A stretch of DNA of 10,605 bases from Bifidobacterium breve (GTDB lineage: Bacteria; Actinomycetota; Acidimicrobiia; IMCC26256): contig CAMDSG010000050.1 of NCBI GenBank assembly GCA_945907055.1, positions 1-10,605 on the forward strand. The letters run 5' to 3'. Positions 1 to 6,520 of the stretch are shown in pieces. The number at the start of each line of letters is the position of its first letter. Positions within the stretch are counted from its first letter, which is position 1. A model generated the notes under the pieces. It saw only the letters and a list, made by a program, of their open reading frames with translations. It had not been told where the DNA came from and did no database searches. Position numbers and translations under genes: made by a program.

Positions 1-164
1 TAGATGTTGCCTAACTCGCCGAGCCCGAAGAGGGCAGCAGCATGGTCGGTATCACGAAATACATAGGAGGTTGTCTGGTAGATCGGAACGGCGCGAGCGC
101 CCGTGGTTGGATCCGGTGCGGTACCTGCGTGAATCTGTCGAGTCTCAAATCCCCAGTCGGCCAT
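1..164 (-). CDS. metY: O-acetylhomoserine sulfhydrylase (MetY), N-terminal part, cut by the window edge
   Basis: This PLP enzyme of the Cys/Met metabolism family joins O-acetylhomoserine and sulfide to give homocysteine and acetate in the cytoplasm. Only 54 codons are in the window. They read MADWGFETRQIHAG, then a Pro-Thr-Thr-Gly-Ala-Arg stretch, then IYQTTSYVFRDTDHAAALFG, which is the characteristic start of MetY; the lysine that binds PLP lies outside. The start is the ATG at 164-162, with a strong AGGAG (171-175) six bases upstream. A good promoter lies at 240-268, giving an expected leader of about 70 nt. The gene is divergent from the monooxygenase at 382. Cystathionine gamma-synthase and other Cys/Met family members start differently, so the MetY call is fairly firm despite the short length. 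Confidence 0.88.
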   Translation of the reverse strand, partial: MADWGFETRQIHAGTAPDPTTGARAVPIYQTTSYVFRDTDHAAALFGLGELGNI

Positions 165-239
165 TGTGTTCTCCTATTTCGTTTGTTTGGTTTGGTAAGC
201 GGTTTCTTAGAGTCGATCTTGCCCTCAAAGGGTCCAATA

Positions 240-268
240 ACCGTACGGGGCAATTCCCGACCCGTCAA
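240..268 (-). promoter_or_regulatory. Predicted metY promoter (-35 TTGACG, -10 TACGGT, 17-bp spacer)
   Basis: On the minus strand, TTGACG (268-263) and TACGGT (245-240) are separated by exactly 17 bases. The -35 matches five of six consensus bases and the -10 has the T, A and final T that matter for actinobacterial housekeeping sigma factors. Transcription would begin near 233-234 and give a leader of about 70 nt. That leader begins with a small CCCT-TTG-AGGG hairpin and ends with the AGGAG site of metY. Identified by eye; no transcription data. Confidence 0.5.
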
Positions 269-283
269 GTCGGATTTAGCCCC
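247..283. promoter_or_regulatory. Inverted repeat over the metY -35 box, candidate operator
   Basis: CCGAC (257-261) and GTCGG (269-273) are perfect inverted arms around a 7-base loop that holds the -35 hexamer almost exactly. Outside them AAT/ATT (252-254, 274-276) and GGGGC/GCCCC (247-251, 279-283) also pair, with small bulges. Because the arms lie upstream of the predicted transcription start, a protein-binding site is more likely than an RNA structure for metY. No regulator is encoded nearby, so the ligand or regulator cannot be named. Confidence 0.3.
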
Positions 284-318
284 TCGCGCCGAATATCGTC
301 CCAGACAACCAAAACTGC

Positions 319-352
319 TTCCCGAGGCCTACGGTCAGGCCATCTCGGGGAA
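319..352. other. Imperfect hairpin between metY and the monooxygenase gene
   Basis: GGCCT (326-330) pairs with AGGCC (337-341) around a 6-base loop, and CCCGA (321-325) pairs with TCGGG (345-349) beyond a 3-base bulge; TT/AA extends the stem past one bulged G. It lies 30 bases before the monooxygenase ATG and far upstream of the predicted metY start. It could be a leader structure for the plus-strand gene or an operator. No run of T follows on either strand, so it is not an intrinsic terminator. It matches no riboswitch class I can recall. Confidence 0.3.
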
Positions 353-381
353 TCGCGACGAGAGCGGAGGGTTTGAGGTAA

Positions 382-2334
382 ATGACAAATCACAACTCGG
401 TGAGTCAGCATGATTTTGCTGGCCTCCCCTTCGTGGACGATGACGCGACTCTTGCTCGCCACATTGCGGATCTAAGTGTCCCAACACTGATGCTCTCGAT
501 GGTCCACATGGCCGGCGACATGTCAGTGCTCGATGGCTTACCGCTCCCTGCCGGTATTTATCTCAATGAAGTGCAGGGCTTCATGAGTGATGAGGATCAG
601 CAGTTAGTGCGCGACCGGGCTCTAACGGTGATTAGCAACTACCGCGACGGCGGCTGCGTACTCCCAGGTTCGTTGAGTGCAGATTTGATACACGAGATGA
701 TGAACCTGCTTGTTGTACAAGAGGTGCCAGATGAGTATGTGCCTCTTCTTCTCGAAGAGTTAGGCCTAGATGCGCCGGATTCTCGTGAGGTCGCACTTGA
801 GGGCATAAGTGCAGATAAGCGGAGTGCTTTCAATGTTGTTGTCATAGGCGCTGGGATGTCTGGAATCCTCGCAGCACAGCGTTTAGAGCATGCTGGATTC
901 TCTTACACGGTGATCGAGAAGAACGCTGGAGTCGGTGGCACATGGTACGAGAACCGTTACCCCGGTGCGCGTGTTGATGTAGGGAACCATTTCTATTGTT
1001 ACTCGTTTGCTCCGCGCGATGATTGGAGTGAATTTTTTGCTCGTCAACCTGAGTTGCAGAGTTATTTTGAAGACTGTGCCCATGAGTTTGAGATCTACAG
1101 GAATATTCGTTTTGAGACCGAGGTAGTTAGCGCAGCGTGGTCAGAGACTGATGCGCAGTGGCGCGTGCTTATTCGCAAGGTTGATGGCACAACGGAGAGC
1201 ATTTATGCGCAGAGCGTTATCAGCGCAGTCGGGCAACTCAATCGAGCCAAACTCCCAGAGATTGATGGGCGAGAATCCTTCGCAGGCCTCGCAATGCACT
1301 CAGCTGGATGGGTAGATGGAACAGACCTAGCCGGCAAGCGTGTCGCTGTAATCGGAACAGGCGCCAGTGCGTTTCAGATTGTGCCAACGATTGCACCAGA
1401 GGTTGATTCGCTTAGCGTGTTTCAGCGATCTGCTCCGTGGATGTTTCCGAACCCGCACTATCACGACGCTGTAGGTGAGGGTGTTGCATGGGCGATGCGT
1501 CATCTTCCCTATTACGGTCGCTGGTATCGCATGTTGATTTTCTGGCCTGCATGCGATGGTGGATTACCCGCTATGAAGGTAGACCCGGAGTGGCCGCATC
1601 AAGATCGTGCGGTAAGTGCGATCAACGATGCTGCGCGGGATTTCTTCACGCAGTGGATGGTTGAGCAGGTTGGGGGAGACGCCGAACTAGCCGCAAAGAT
1701 TGTTCCGGATTACGTCTGCCTCGGTAAGCGCACTCTGCAAGATAACGGGAGTTGGCTAGGCGCGCTCACTCGCCCGAATGTCGATCTGATTACTAATTCG
1801 ATTGATCGAATCGTGCCGGATGGGGTTGTCACTGTTGATGGCACACTCCATGAGGTTGATGTGATTATCTACGCAACAGGGTTTCACGCCAACCGCTATC
1901 TATGGCCGATGGAGATCATTGGGCGAGATGGCGCTGTGCTTGGAGAGCAATGGGGTGATGAACCAACCGCATATCTCGGTATCACAATCCCCAATTTTCC
2001 AAACCTCTTCTGCGTCTATGGCCCGGGCACAAACCTTGCCCATGGCGGGAGCCTCTTCTTCCACTCAGAGTGCCAGGTGCGCTACATCATGGAGTGCCTT
2101 GAGATGCTCCTGGAATCCGAGAAGAGTTCTATCGAATGCACGACTTTGGCCCACGATGAATACAACGAGCGCTTACAGTCCGAACTCGAGACGATGATTT
2201 GGGCGCACCCATCGATTCGCAATAGTTGGTATCGAAACGACTCCGGGAGTATCTACATACTCTCGCCCTGGCGACTCGTCGATTACTGGAGCTGGACGCG
2301 CAAGCCCGATGCAGATGCGTTTATTCTCGGCTAG
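382..2334 (+). CDS. Flavin-containing Baeyer-Villiger-type monooxygenase with N-terminal extension (HAPMO-like)
   Basis: Predicted FAD- and NADPH-dependent monooxygenase that inserts oxygen into ketones (Baeyer-Villiger) or oxidises related carbonyl or heteroatom substrates. The FAD Rossmann motif GAGMSG is at 156-161. GGTWYENRYPGAR (185-197) is the hallmark of Baeyer-Villiger enzymes. The family fingerprint FxGxxxHxxxW spans F300-W310, but is followed by Val rather than the usual Pro or Asp. The NADPH motif GTGASA is at 325-330, the conserved FQR at 347-349 and ATGF at 498-501. Residues 1-148 precede the FAD fold and are acidic and probably helical. Such an extension, the total of 650 residues, and the C-terminal SPWRLVDYW stretch resemble 4-hydroxyacetophenone monooxygenase (about 640 residues). 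The ATG follows GGAGG (366-370) by 11 bases; a nearer GAGG (375-378) is too close to act as the site. The true substrate cannot be read from sequence. An N-hydroxylating flavin enzyme is the less likely alternative. Confidence 0.85.
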   Translation: MTNHNSVSQHDFAGLPFVDDDATLARHIADLSVPTLMLSMVHMAGDMSVLDGLPLPAGIYLNEVQGFMSDEDQQLVRDRALTVISNYRDGGCVLPGSLSADLIHEMMNLLVVQEVPDEYVPLLLEELGLDAPDSREVALEGISADKRSAFNVVVIGAGMSGILAAQRLEHAGFSYTVIEKNAGVGGTWYENRYPGARVDVGNHFYCYSFAPRDDWSEFFARQPELQSYFEDCAHEFEIYRNIRFETEVVSAAWSETDAQWRVLIRKVDGTTESIYAQSVISAVGQLNRAKLPEIDGRESFAGLAMHSAGWVDGTDLAGKRVAVIGTGASAFQIVPTIAPEVDSLSVFQRSAPWMFPNPHYHDAVGEGVAWAMRHLPYYGRWYRMLIFWPACDGGLPAMKVDPEWPHQDRAVSAINDAARDFFTQWMVEQVGGDAELAAKIVPDYVCLGKRTLQDNGSWLGALTRPNVDLITNSIDRIVPDGVVTVDGTLHEVDVIIYATGFHANRYLWPMEIIGRDGAVLGEQWGDEPTAYLGITIPNFPNLFCVYGPGTNLAHGGSLFFHSECQVRYIMECLEMLLESEKSSIECTTLAHDEYNERLQSELETMIWAHPSIRNSWYRNDSGSIYILSPWRLVDYWSWTRKPDADAFILG

Positions 2335-2364
2335 TTGGAACGCTCGCGTATTACAGTGAAAGTT

Positions 2365-2838
2365 ATGGCAGAGGCTGCGAACGAATTAGCGGGTCGCTCC
2401 TCGGTAGAGCATGCGAGTGGAGAGTCGCGAAAGGAAACGGGGCTGTTGTTTCCTCGGCGGAGAGATGCGCTTCTTGGCGGGGTTGTCATCTTGGGGGGCG
2501 CTGCACTGATTGGTGCATTAGATACAAGTGGCGGGAGAATACTCTGCCCATTTCGTTTAGCCACCGGCCTTGACTGCCCATTCTGCGGAGGCACGCGTGC
2601 GACTCACTCATTCTTGAACGCGGAGATAGGGCGCGCTATTGATCACAATGTTCTTGTTGCATTGTTATTGCCGGTGGCCTTGCTAATTGGCTTGTTGTTA
2701 CTTTGGCGCGGGACCATAGGTCGAGGTTGGCGTCTCCCGATGCCAAGCCGCAATGTATGGATAGCGTTCGGCTTGATTACCGGCATCTTCTGGGTGCTGC
2801 GCAATCTCCCGATGTTTTCATGGCTTGGGAGTACTTGA
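2365..2838 (+). CDS. DUF2752 small membrane protein
   Basis: A protein of about 157 residues with the DUF2752 signature: CP, then TGLDCPFCGGTRA (residues 67-79), then a stretch ending in AIDHN. The CPxCGxTRA core with paired cysteines is typical. Hydrophobic segments at about 36-52, 96-113 and 131-146 suggest three membrane spans with a charged cytoplasmic N-terminus. Family function is unknown; the cysteines suggest metal binding or a redox pair, which is inference. The frame is open from a TTG at 2335 that directly abuts the monooxygenase stop, but no ribosome site precedes it, so I prefer the ATG at 2365. That start has only a weak GAAAG nearby, so translational coupling to the monooxygenase is likely. 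It is the last gene before the tandem terminators. Confidence 0.75.
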   Translation: MAEAANELAGRSSVEHASGESRKETGLLFPRRRDALLGGVVILGGAALIGALDTSGGRILCPFRLATGLDCPFCGGTRATHSFLNAEIGRAIDHNVLVALLLPVALLIGLLLLWRGTIGRGWRLPMPSRNVWIAFGLITGIFWVLRNLPMFSWLGST

Positions 2839-2845
2839 GTTAGGA

Positions 2846-2867
2846 GGGCCTCATGGTCGTGAGGCCC
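2846..2867. terminator. First of two tandem terminator hairpins
   Basis: GGGCCTCA (2846-2853) and TGAGGCCC (2860-2867) form a perfect 8-bp stem around a 6-base loop, beginning 7 bases after the DUF2752 stop. No T-run follows directly. It probably works together with the next hairpin, and may also stop transcription coming from the minus-strand gene that ends at 2945. Confidence 0.55.
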
Positions 2868-2874
2868 GCGAGAA

Positions 2875-2914
2875 GGGCGGCCCCTAGAGGCCGCCCCAAC
2901 TCCTGTCTGTTTTT
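2875..2914. terminator. Second tandem terminator hairpin with downstream T-run
   Basis: GGGCGGCC (2875-2882) and GGCCGCCC (2889-2896) form a perfect 8-bp, very GC-rich stem with a 6-base loop. TGTTTTT lies at 2908-2914, 11 bases beyond the stem, so it is a looser intrinsic terminator than usual. On the minus strand GGAAAAACAG precedes the stem and TTCT follows it, so it can serve both converging units. Two short palindromes, TAATGCATTA (2917-2926) and ATTTAAAT (2933-2940), fill the remaining gap to the converging gene. Confidence 0.6.
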
Positions 2915-2944
2915 CCTAATGCATTAACGCCTATTTAAATGTCT

Positions 2945-3643
2945 CTAAATTGCTGCGACAGGTTGGCCGTTGAGTGTGCGGTATGCATAAGCAATCGCCA
3001 CCGAGGTCATCGGGTAGGTAAATAGCAATCCGATACCGCAGAGCAGGGCGCCAACAATATTGACCAAGGTTAGAAGAACCATTAGACCAAGTACTGCTCC
3101 AAAGTTGCCCTTCACGATCTCGAATGATCGCTTGATTGCGCCTACAGCGTCACCATCGCGGGCGTCAATTACTGCATAACCAGCAAAGGCGAAGAGCACC
3201 GCCGCTATGAGTCCGGGAATTATGCAGACCAGGAGCCCAATCCCGATAGCGAGACCAACCAAGATGGCCTGCACAATGTAAGGACCAAGTTGATCAGTCT
3301 CCGTAAGTTGACTCAACTCAGGTGTTCCGCCATCGGTTACACGAAGCGCTGCACGGATTAATCCCATTGCGAGGATGAGGCTCACTACCGATGTGGCGAT
3401 GGAGAGGAGCAAGGCGATGACGCCTTCCCCTCCGGAGAACCCAACCTGAAGCACTACCTGCGCCAAAAGAATGACAAGAGCCATAAGTACAAGCGGCCCG
3501 AGGTTCTTCACCGTGGCACTCCAGGCGTAAGAGATCGCTGCGCCTGGAGAGAATGCACCCCCAGACGACATTGCTCCGGGCGGTGGAGGAGGTGGAGGAG
3601 GGTCGAAGCCTGGAGGCGGTGGGGGCGGTGGAATCTGCGACAT
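2945..3643 (-). CDS. Membrane protein with N-terminal polyproline tract, unknown function
   Basis: Protein of 232 residues. Residues 5-22 are almost all proline (two runs of seven and eight Pro separated by GFD), followed by a Gly/Ser-rich linker. From about residue 45 onward there are four to five hydrophobic segments (about 49-68, 74-97, 123-155, 183-205, then a shorter one near 206-221). Two long, glycine-rich segments are separated by a loop containing IDARDGDAVGAIKRSFEIVKGNF. That kind of loop, with a charged DA-x-KRSFE-xxKGNF stretch, occurs in DUF975/YciC-like and related bacterial membrane proteins; I assign only that general similarity. The start is the ATG at 3643-3641 with AGGAG (3650-3654) six bases upstream. 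The Pro runs should stall ribosomes and make translation dependent on EF-P. It lies downstream of the thiolase in the same direction, 162 bases away, and probably has its own promoter, though I could not pick one confidently. Confidence 0.75.
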   Translation of the reverse strand: MSQIPPPPPPPGFDPPPPPPPPGAMSSGGAFSPGAAISYAWSATVKNLGPLVLMALVILLAQVVLQVGFSGGEGVIALLLSIATSVVSLILAMGLIRAALRVTDGGTPELSQLTETDQLGPYIVQAILVGLAIGIGLLVCIIPGLIAAVLFAFAGYAVIDARDGDAVGAIKRSFEIVKGNFGAVLGLMVLLTLVNIVGALLCGIGLLFTYPMTSVAIAYAYRTLNGQPVAAI

Positions 3644-3735
3644 GTTGATCTCCTGAGGCCCAGCGGGTGCCGGTCGATGGAGAGCCTAGGGACTACGTGG
3701 CCACAGAGCGCGGACTAGCAACCTCGCCTCGTGTG

Positions 3736-3773
3736 GGTTTAGAGGGTGCGGATAATGGCGGCGTCGCCCTGAC
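3736..3773 (-). repeat. Duplicated thiolase 3' end, downstream copy (gene-tail fragment)
   Basis: These 38 bases are identical to 3803-3840. They carry the last 11 codons of the thiolase, its TAA stop and two bases beyond, but here they follow 29 unrelated bases and no gene body. This copy is a non-coding remnant in the gap between the thiolase and the membrane-protein gene. Its GGCGGCG (3757-3763) can pair with CGCCGCC at 3789-3795, next to a TCTTTTT at 3796-3802 on the plus strand. Confidence 0.9.
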
Positions 3774-3802
3774 GTCTCTATTGCAGGTCGCCGCCTCTTT
3801 TT

Positions 3803-3840
3803 GGTTTAGAGGGTGCGGATAATGGCGGCGTCGCCCTGAC
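3803..3840 (-). repeat. Duplicated thiolase 3' end, in-gene copy
   Basis: In-gene copy of the 38-bp perfect direct repeat. It holds codons for the C-terminal GDAAIIRTL of the thiolase plus the stop at 3806-3808. The offset to the second copy is 67 bp. The match stops abruptly at both ends: 3735 differs from 3802, and 3774 differs from 3841. Confidence 0.9.
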
Positions 3841-4990
3841 CGCCACCACCACAGAGGGCTGCGGCACCGACTCCGCCACCACGGCGCTTGAGTTCGTTGA
3901 TGAGAGTCATCACGACACGCGCGCCGGACATACCAACAGGGTGGCCGAGTGCAATTGCGCCACCATTTACGTTTACAACCTCATCCGTGATCCCAAGGTC
4001 CTTCATGCTTGCAAGGCCAACAGCGGCGAATGCCTCGTTGAGCTCAAAGAGGTCAATCGCAGAGAGCGGGAGGTTTGCTGCATCAAGTGCACGCTTGATG
4101 GCGCGTGATGGCTGGGTGAGTAGCGATGGGTCTGGCCCTGCAACCATTCCGTATCCGATCAACTCTGCAATAGGGTTAAGCCCAAGCTCATCGGCCTTAG
4201 CGCGACTCATCACAACAATGGCTGCACCACCATCGGAGATCTGCGAAGCATTTGCAGCGGTGATGGTTCCGTCCTTTGTAAACGCCGGGCGCATGCCTGC
4301 GAGCGTCTCAATGGTGGTACCGGGGCGCACACCCTCATCGGTCTCGACCATCACCGGGTCTCCCTTGCGCTGCGGGATCGCAACCGGGACAATCTCGTCA
4401 GTAAATTTGCCGTCCTTCTGTGCAGCGGCAGCGCGCTCATGACTGTTCGCAGCCATCTGGTCCTGAGCCTCGCGTGTGATTCCACCGAACTGTCCGCAGT
4501 ACATGTCGGTTCCTTCACCCATGTGGACCGCGTCGAACGCGCACCACAGAGCGTCATGAATGAGAGAGTCAACGAGCTCGCCATTCCCCATTCGGTAACC
4601 AGCGCGCGCCTTGGGGAGCAAGTATGGCGCGTTGGTCATGGACTCCATTCCACCTGCAACAACAATCTCTGCATCGCCTGACTGAATCATCTGGTCTGCA
4701 AGGTAGAGAGCATTTATCCCAGAGAGGCAGACCTTGTTGACAGTCATTGAGGGAACGCTCAAAGGAATTCCCGCTCCACTTGCTGCTTGGCGTGCGGTCA
4801 TCTGACCTGCTCCGGCCTGAAGCACTTGACCCATGAGCACGTAATCGACATTGTCTGCACTCACTCCACCACGCTCAAGCGCTGCACGAATCGCTAGAGC
4901 GCCGAGCTCGGCGCCACTAAATCCAGCGAGCGCTCCAGAGAACTTGCCGATAGGGGTACGGGCGGTCGAGACAATTACAGAACCGGTCAT
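3806..4990 (-). CDS. Acetyl-CoA C-acetyltransferase (thiolase)
   Basis: Thiolase of 394 residues, the usual length for AtoB/PhaA-type enzymes. It condenses two acetyl-CoA to acetoacetyl-CoA, or cleaves 3-ketoacyl-CoA in the reverse direction, in the cytoplasm. Key residues are all present: nucleophile Cys88 in NKVCLSG, NEAFA at 318-322, His350 in GHPVG and Cys380 in LCGGGGQG, plus GGMESM at 113-118. Intact residues indicate a working enzyme. The start ATG (4990-4988) has GGAG (4997-5000) six bases upstream. It is divergent from ccr across a 170-bp gap, so shared regulation is plausible: its product acetoacetyl-CoA lies upstream of the crotonyl-CoA used by Ccr. Acyl-chain preference cannot be read from sequence, so a beta-oxidation thiolase is the alternative. 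Its 3' end is duplicated downstream. Confidence 0.92.
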   Translation of the reverse strand: MTGSVIVSTARTPIGKFSGALAGFSGAELGALAIRAALERGGVSADNVDYVLMGQVLQAGAGQMTARQAASGAGIPLSVPSMTVNKVCLSGINALYLADQMIQSGDAEIVVAGGMESMTNAPYLLPKARAGYRMGNGELVDSLIHDALWCAFDAVHMGEGTDMYCGQFGGITREAQDQMAANSHERAAAAQKDGKFTDEIVPVAIPQRKGDPVMVETDEGVRPGTTIETLAGMRPAFTKDGTITAANASQISDGGAAIVVMSRAKADELGLNPIAELIGYGMVAGPDPSLLTQPSRAIKRALDAANLPLSAIDLFELNEAFAAVGLASMKDLGITDEVVNVNGGAIALGHPVGMSGARVVMTLINELKRRGGGVGAAALCGGGGQGDAAIIRTL

Positions 4991-5108
4991 TGGATTCTCC
5001 GAGTGGTTTGTGGATGTTGAACAAGAGCGAATCGTATCCCTGAGACCTGCGGTCGCGCCTATGGCAAGCCCGAGACCGAAGTCCCCGTGTGTGAGACTTT
5101 TAGCTCAC

Positions 5109-5131
5109 TCGGCTGGCTTGGGTGGAGCCGA
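5109..5131. promoter_or_regulatory. Inverted repeat in the thiolase/ccr divergent gap
   Basis: TCGGCT (5109-5114) and AGCCGA (5126-5131) are perfect 6-base arms around 11 bases. CTTTT follows at 5134-5138, so it could pass for a weak terminator. But no plus-strand gene lies upstream, and it ends 15 bases before the predicted ccr -10 box, which fits an operator better. Short arms such as these arise by chance fairly often. Confidence 0.2.
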
Positions 5132-5146
5132 ACCCTTTTGAGCCGG

Positions 5147-5152
5147 TACGGT
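5147..5152 (+). promoter_or_regulatory. Candidate -10 box for a leaderless ccr transcript
   Basis: TACGGT ends 8 bases before the ccr ATG and is the same hexamer as the predicted metY -10. Transcription from it would begin at or within a base or two of the start codon. The only Shine-Dalgarno-like bases, AAAGG, lie three bases from the ATG, too close to work well. No good -35 is visible at 17-18 bases upstream, which weakens the call. Confidence 0.3.
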
Positions 5153-5160
5153 AAAGGCCC

Positions 5161-6510
5161 ATGACAAGCCAAATTGATGCCATCCGTACCGCAATCCTCG
5201 AGGGTGCACCCGCTGAGGACATTGCGAATCTCCCAATACCTGAGTCGACTCGCGCCGCTGTGATTCTTGCGGAGGAGCAGGAGATGTTCGCAGGCATGGC
5301 ATCAGAGGACAAAGACCCGCGCCAGTCGGTCCATATCCAAGATGTCGCTCTACCCGAGATCGCACCTGATGAGGCAGTGATTGCTGTGATGGCAACTTCA
5401 ATCAACTTCAATACTGTGTGGACCTCAATCTTCGAGCCTGTCTCAACTTTTGGTTTTCTAAAGCGCCTAGGCAAAGAGAGTGCTTTGGGAGCGCGCCACG
5501 ATCAGCCGTTCCATGTAATGGGTTCGGATGCTTCGGGGGTAGTGCTACGAGTTGGCTCCGCTGTTCGTAACTGGAAGCCAGGCGATCGTGTAACTGTTCA
5601 CTGCAACCATGTCGACGACCAAGACCCAACTAGCCACGAAGACTCCATGCTCTCAAGCAATCAGCGCATCTGGGGATTCGAGACAAACTTTGGTGGGCTG
5701 GCGGATCTATCGATTGTTAAGGCAAATCAGTTGATGCCGAAGCCCGAGCACCTCACATGGGAGGAGTCTGCGGTCAATGCTCTCTGTAACTCAACCTCTT
5801 ATCGCATGATTGTTAGTAAAAACGGTGCAGGGATGACCCAGGGTCAGTCTGTGTTGATCTGGGGCGCAACCGGTGGAATTGGAGCATATGCAACTCAGTA
5901 TGTGCTCAACGGCGGAGGTATACCTGTAGGAGTTGTCTCGTCTCCAGAGCGTGCAGCGTTGTTGAACGAGATGGGCTGTGAGGCTGTCATTGACCGTCGC
6001 GCCGAGGACTACAAGTTTTGGAAGGATGACAACACTCAAGATCAGAAAGAGTGGTTGCGACTCGGCAAAAAAATTCGATCACTAGTTGGGCGCGATGTCG
6101 ACATTGTTTTTGAGCACCCAGGGCGCCAGACGATGGGGGCATCTGTATTCGTCGCGAAGCGCGGTGGAACAATTATCACTTGTGCTGCAACATCAGGTTT
6201 CATGATTGAGTATGACAATCGTTATCTCTGGATGAATCTAAAGACTCTCAAGGGTTGTCACTTCGCTAACTACCGTGAGGCTTACGAGGCCAACCGTCTT
6301 GTCTGTGAAGGCAAGATTCACCCAACCCTCTCGCGTGTGCTCACTCTTGAGCAGACCGCAGAGGCGGCGCTTATGGTTCACCGCAATGAGGTTGAGGGCA
6401 AGGTTGGGGTGCTTGCTCTGGCTCCTGCCGAGGGTCTCGGCGTAACCAACCCGGAGATGCGTGAGCGCCTCTTGCCCCAGATCACCCTGTATCGCCGCTT
6501 CAACGCTTGA
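5161..6510 (+). CDS. ccrA: Crotonyl-CoA carboxylase/reductase
   Basis: Reductively carboxylates crotonyl-CoA with NADPH and CO2 to (2S)-ethylmalonyl-CoA, the key reaction of the ethylmalonyl-CoA pathway and a source of polyketide extender units. It is a medium-chain dehydrogenase/reductase of 449 residues, full length for the family. WTSIFEPVSTFGF (87-99), the cofactor-binding GATGGIG (235-241), FWKDDNTQD (286-294) and IVFEHPGR (315-322) are family hallmarks. The four residues that define the CO2 pocket in the Kitasatospora enzyme (Asn81, Phe170, Glu171, His365) appear here as Asn84, Phe173, Glu174 and His367, so it should carboxylate rather than only reduce. Alignment with family N-termini supports the ATG at 5161. 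Its TGA is followed immediately by GGAG, the ribosome site of the epimerase gene 10 bases on, so these two are co-transcribed. Confidence 0.95.
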   Translation: MTSQIDAIRTAILEGAPAEDIANLPIPESTRAAVILAEEQEMFAGMASEDKDPRQSVHIQDVALPEIAPDEAVIAVMATSINFNTVWTSIFEPVSTFGFLKRLGKESALGARHDQPFHVMGSDASGVVLRVGSAVRNWKPGDRVTVHCNHVDDQDPTSHEDSMLSSNQRIWGFETNFGGLADLSIVKANQLMPKPEHLTWEESAVNALCNSTSYRMIVSKNGAGMTQGQSVLIWGATGGIGAYATQYVLNGGGIPVGVVSSPERAALLNEMGCEAVIDRRAEDYKFWKDDNTQDQKEWLRLGKKIRSLVGRDVDIVFEHPGRQTMGASVFVAKRGGTIITCAATSGFMIEYDNRYLWMNLKTLKGCHFANYREAYEANRLVCEGKIHPTLSRVLTLEQTAEAALMVHRNEVEGKVGVLALAPAEGLGVTNPEMRERLLPQITLYRRFNA

Positions 6511-6520
6511 GGAGACAGAA

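Noticed and set aside
165..381. SAM-type riboswitch ahead of metY
   Set aside because: A riboswitch is common there in other bacteria, but I could not match the SAM-I, SAM-II or SAM-IV cores, and the predicted transcription start leaves only about 70 nt of leader.
42..413. Plus-strand open frames across the metY start and the intergenic gap
   Set aside because: They run antisense to the well-supported metY N-terminus, cross two hairpins and a promoter, and resemble no protein family.
2226..2573. Plus-strand 115-codon frame across the monooxygenase end and DUF2752 start
   Set aside because: It overlaps two recognisable genes in another frame and shows no family pattern.
3757..3802. Intrinsic terminator on the plus strand (GGCGGCG/CGCCGCC then TCTTTTT)
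   Set aside because: The stem is 7 bp with a 25-base loop and no plus-strand gene lies upstream; I mention it only as a side effect of the duplicated thiolase tail.
3888..4442. Plus-strand 184-codon open frame antisense to the thiolase
   Set aside because: It is the mirror of a strongly conserved thiolase gene, with a Ser/Ala/Pro-rich composition typical of shadow frames.
6461..6520. Upstream extension of the epimerase gene from an ATG at 6461
   Set aside because: It overlaps ccr by 50 bases and adds 20 non-conserved residues; the ATG at 6521 has an ideal GGAG site and the family's normal N-terminus.
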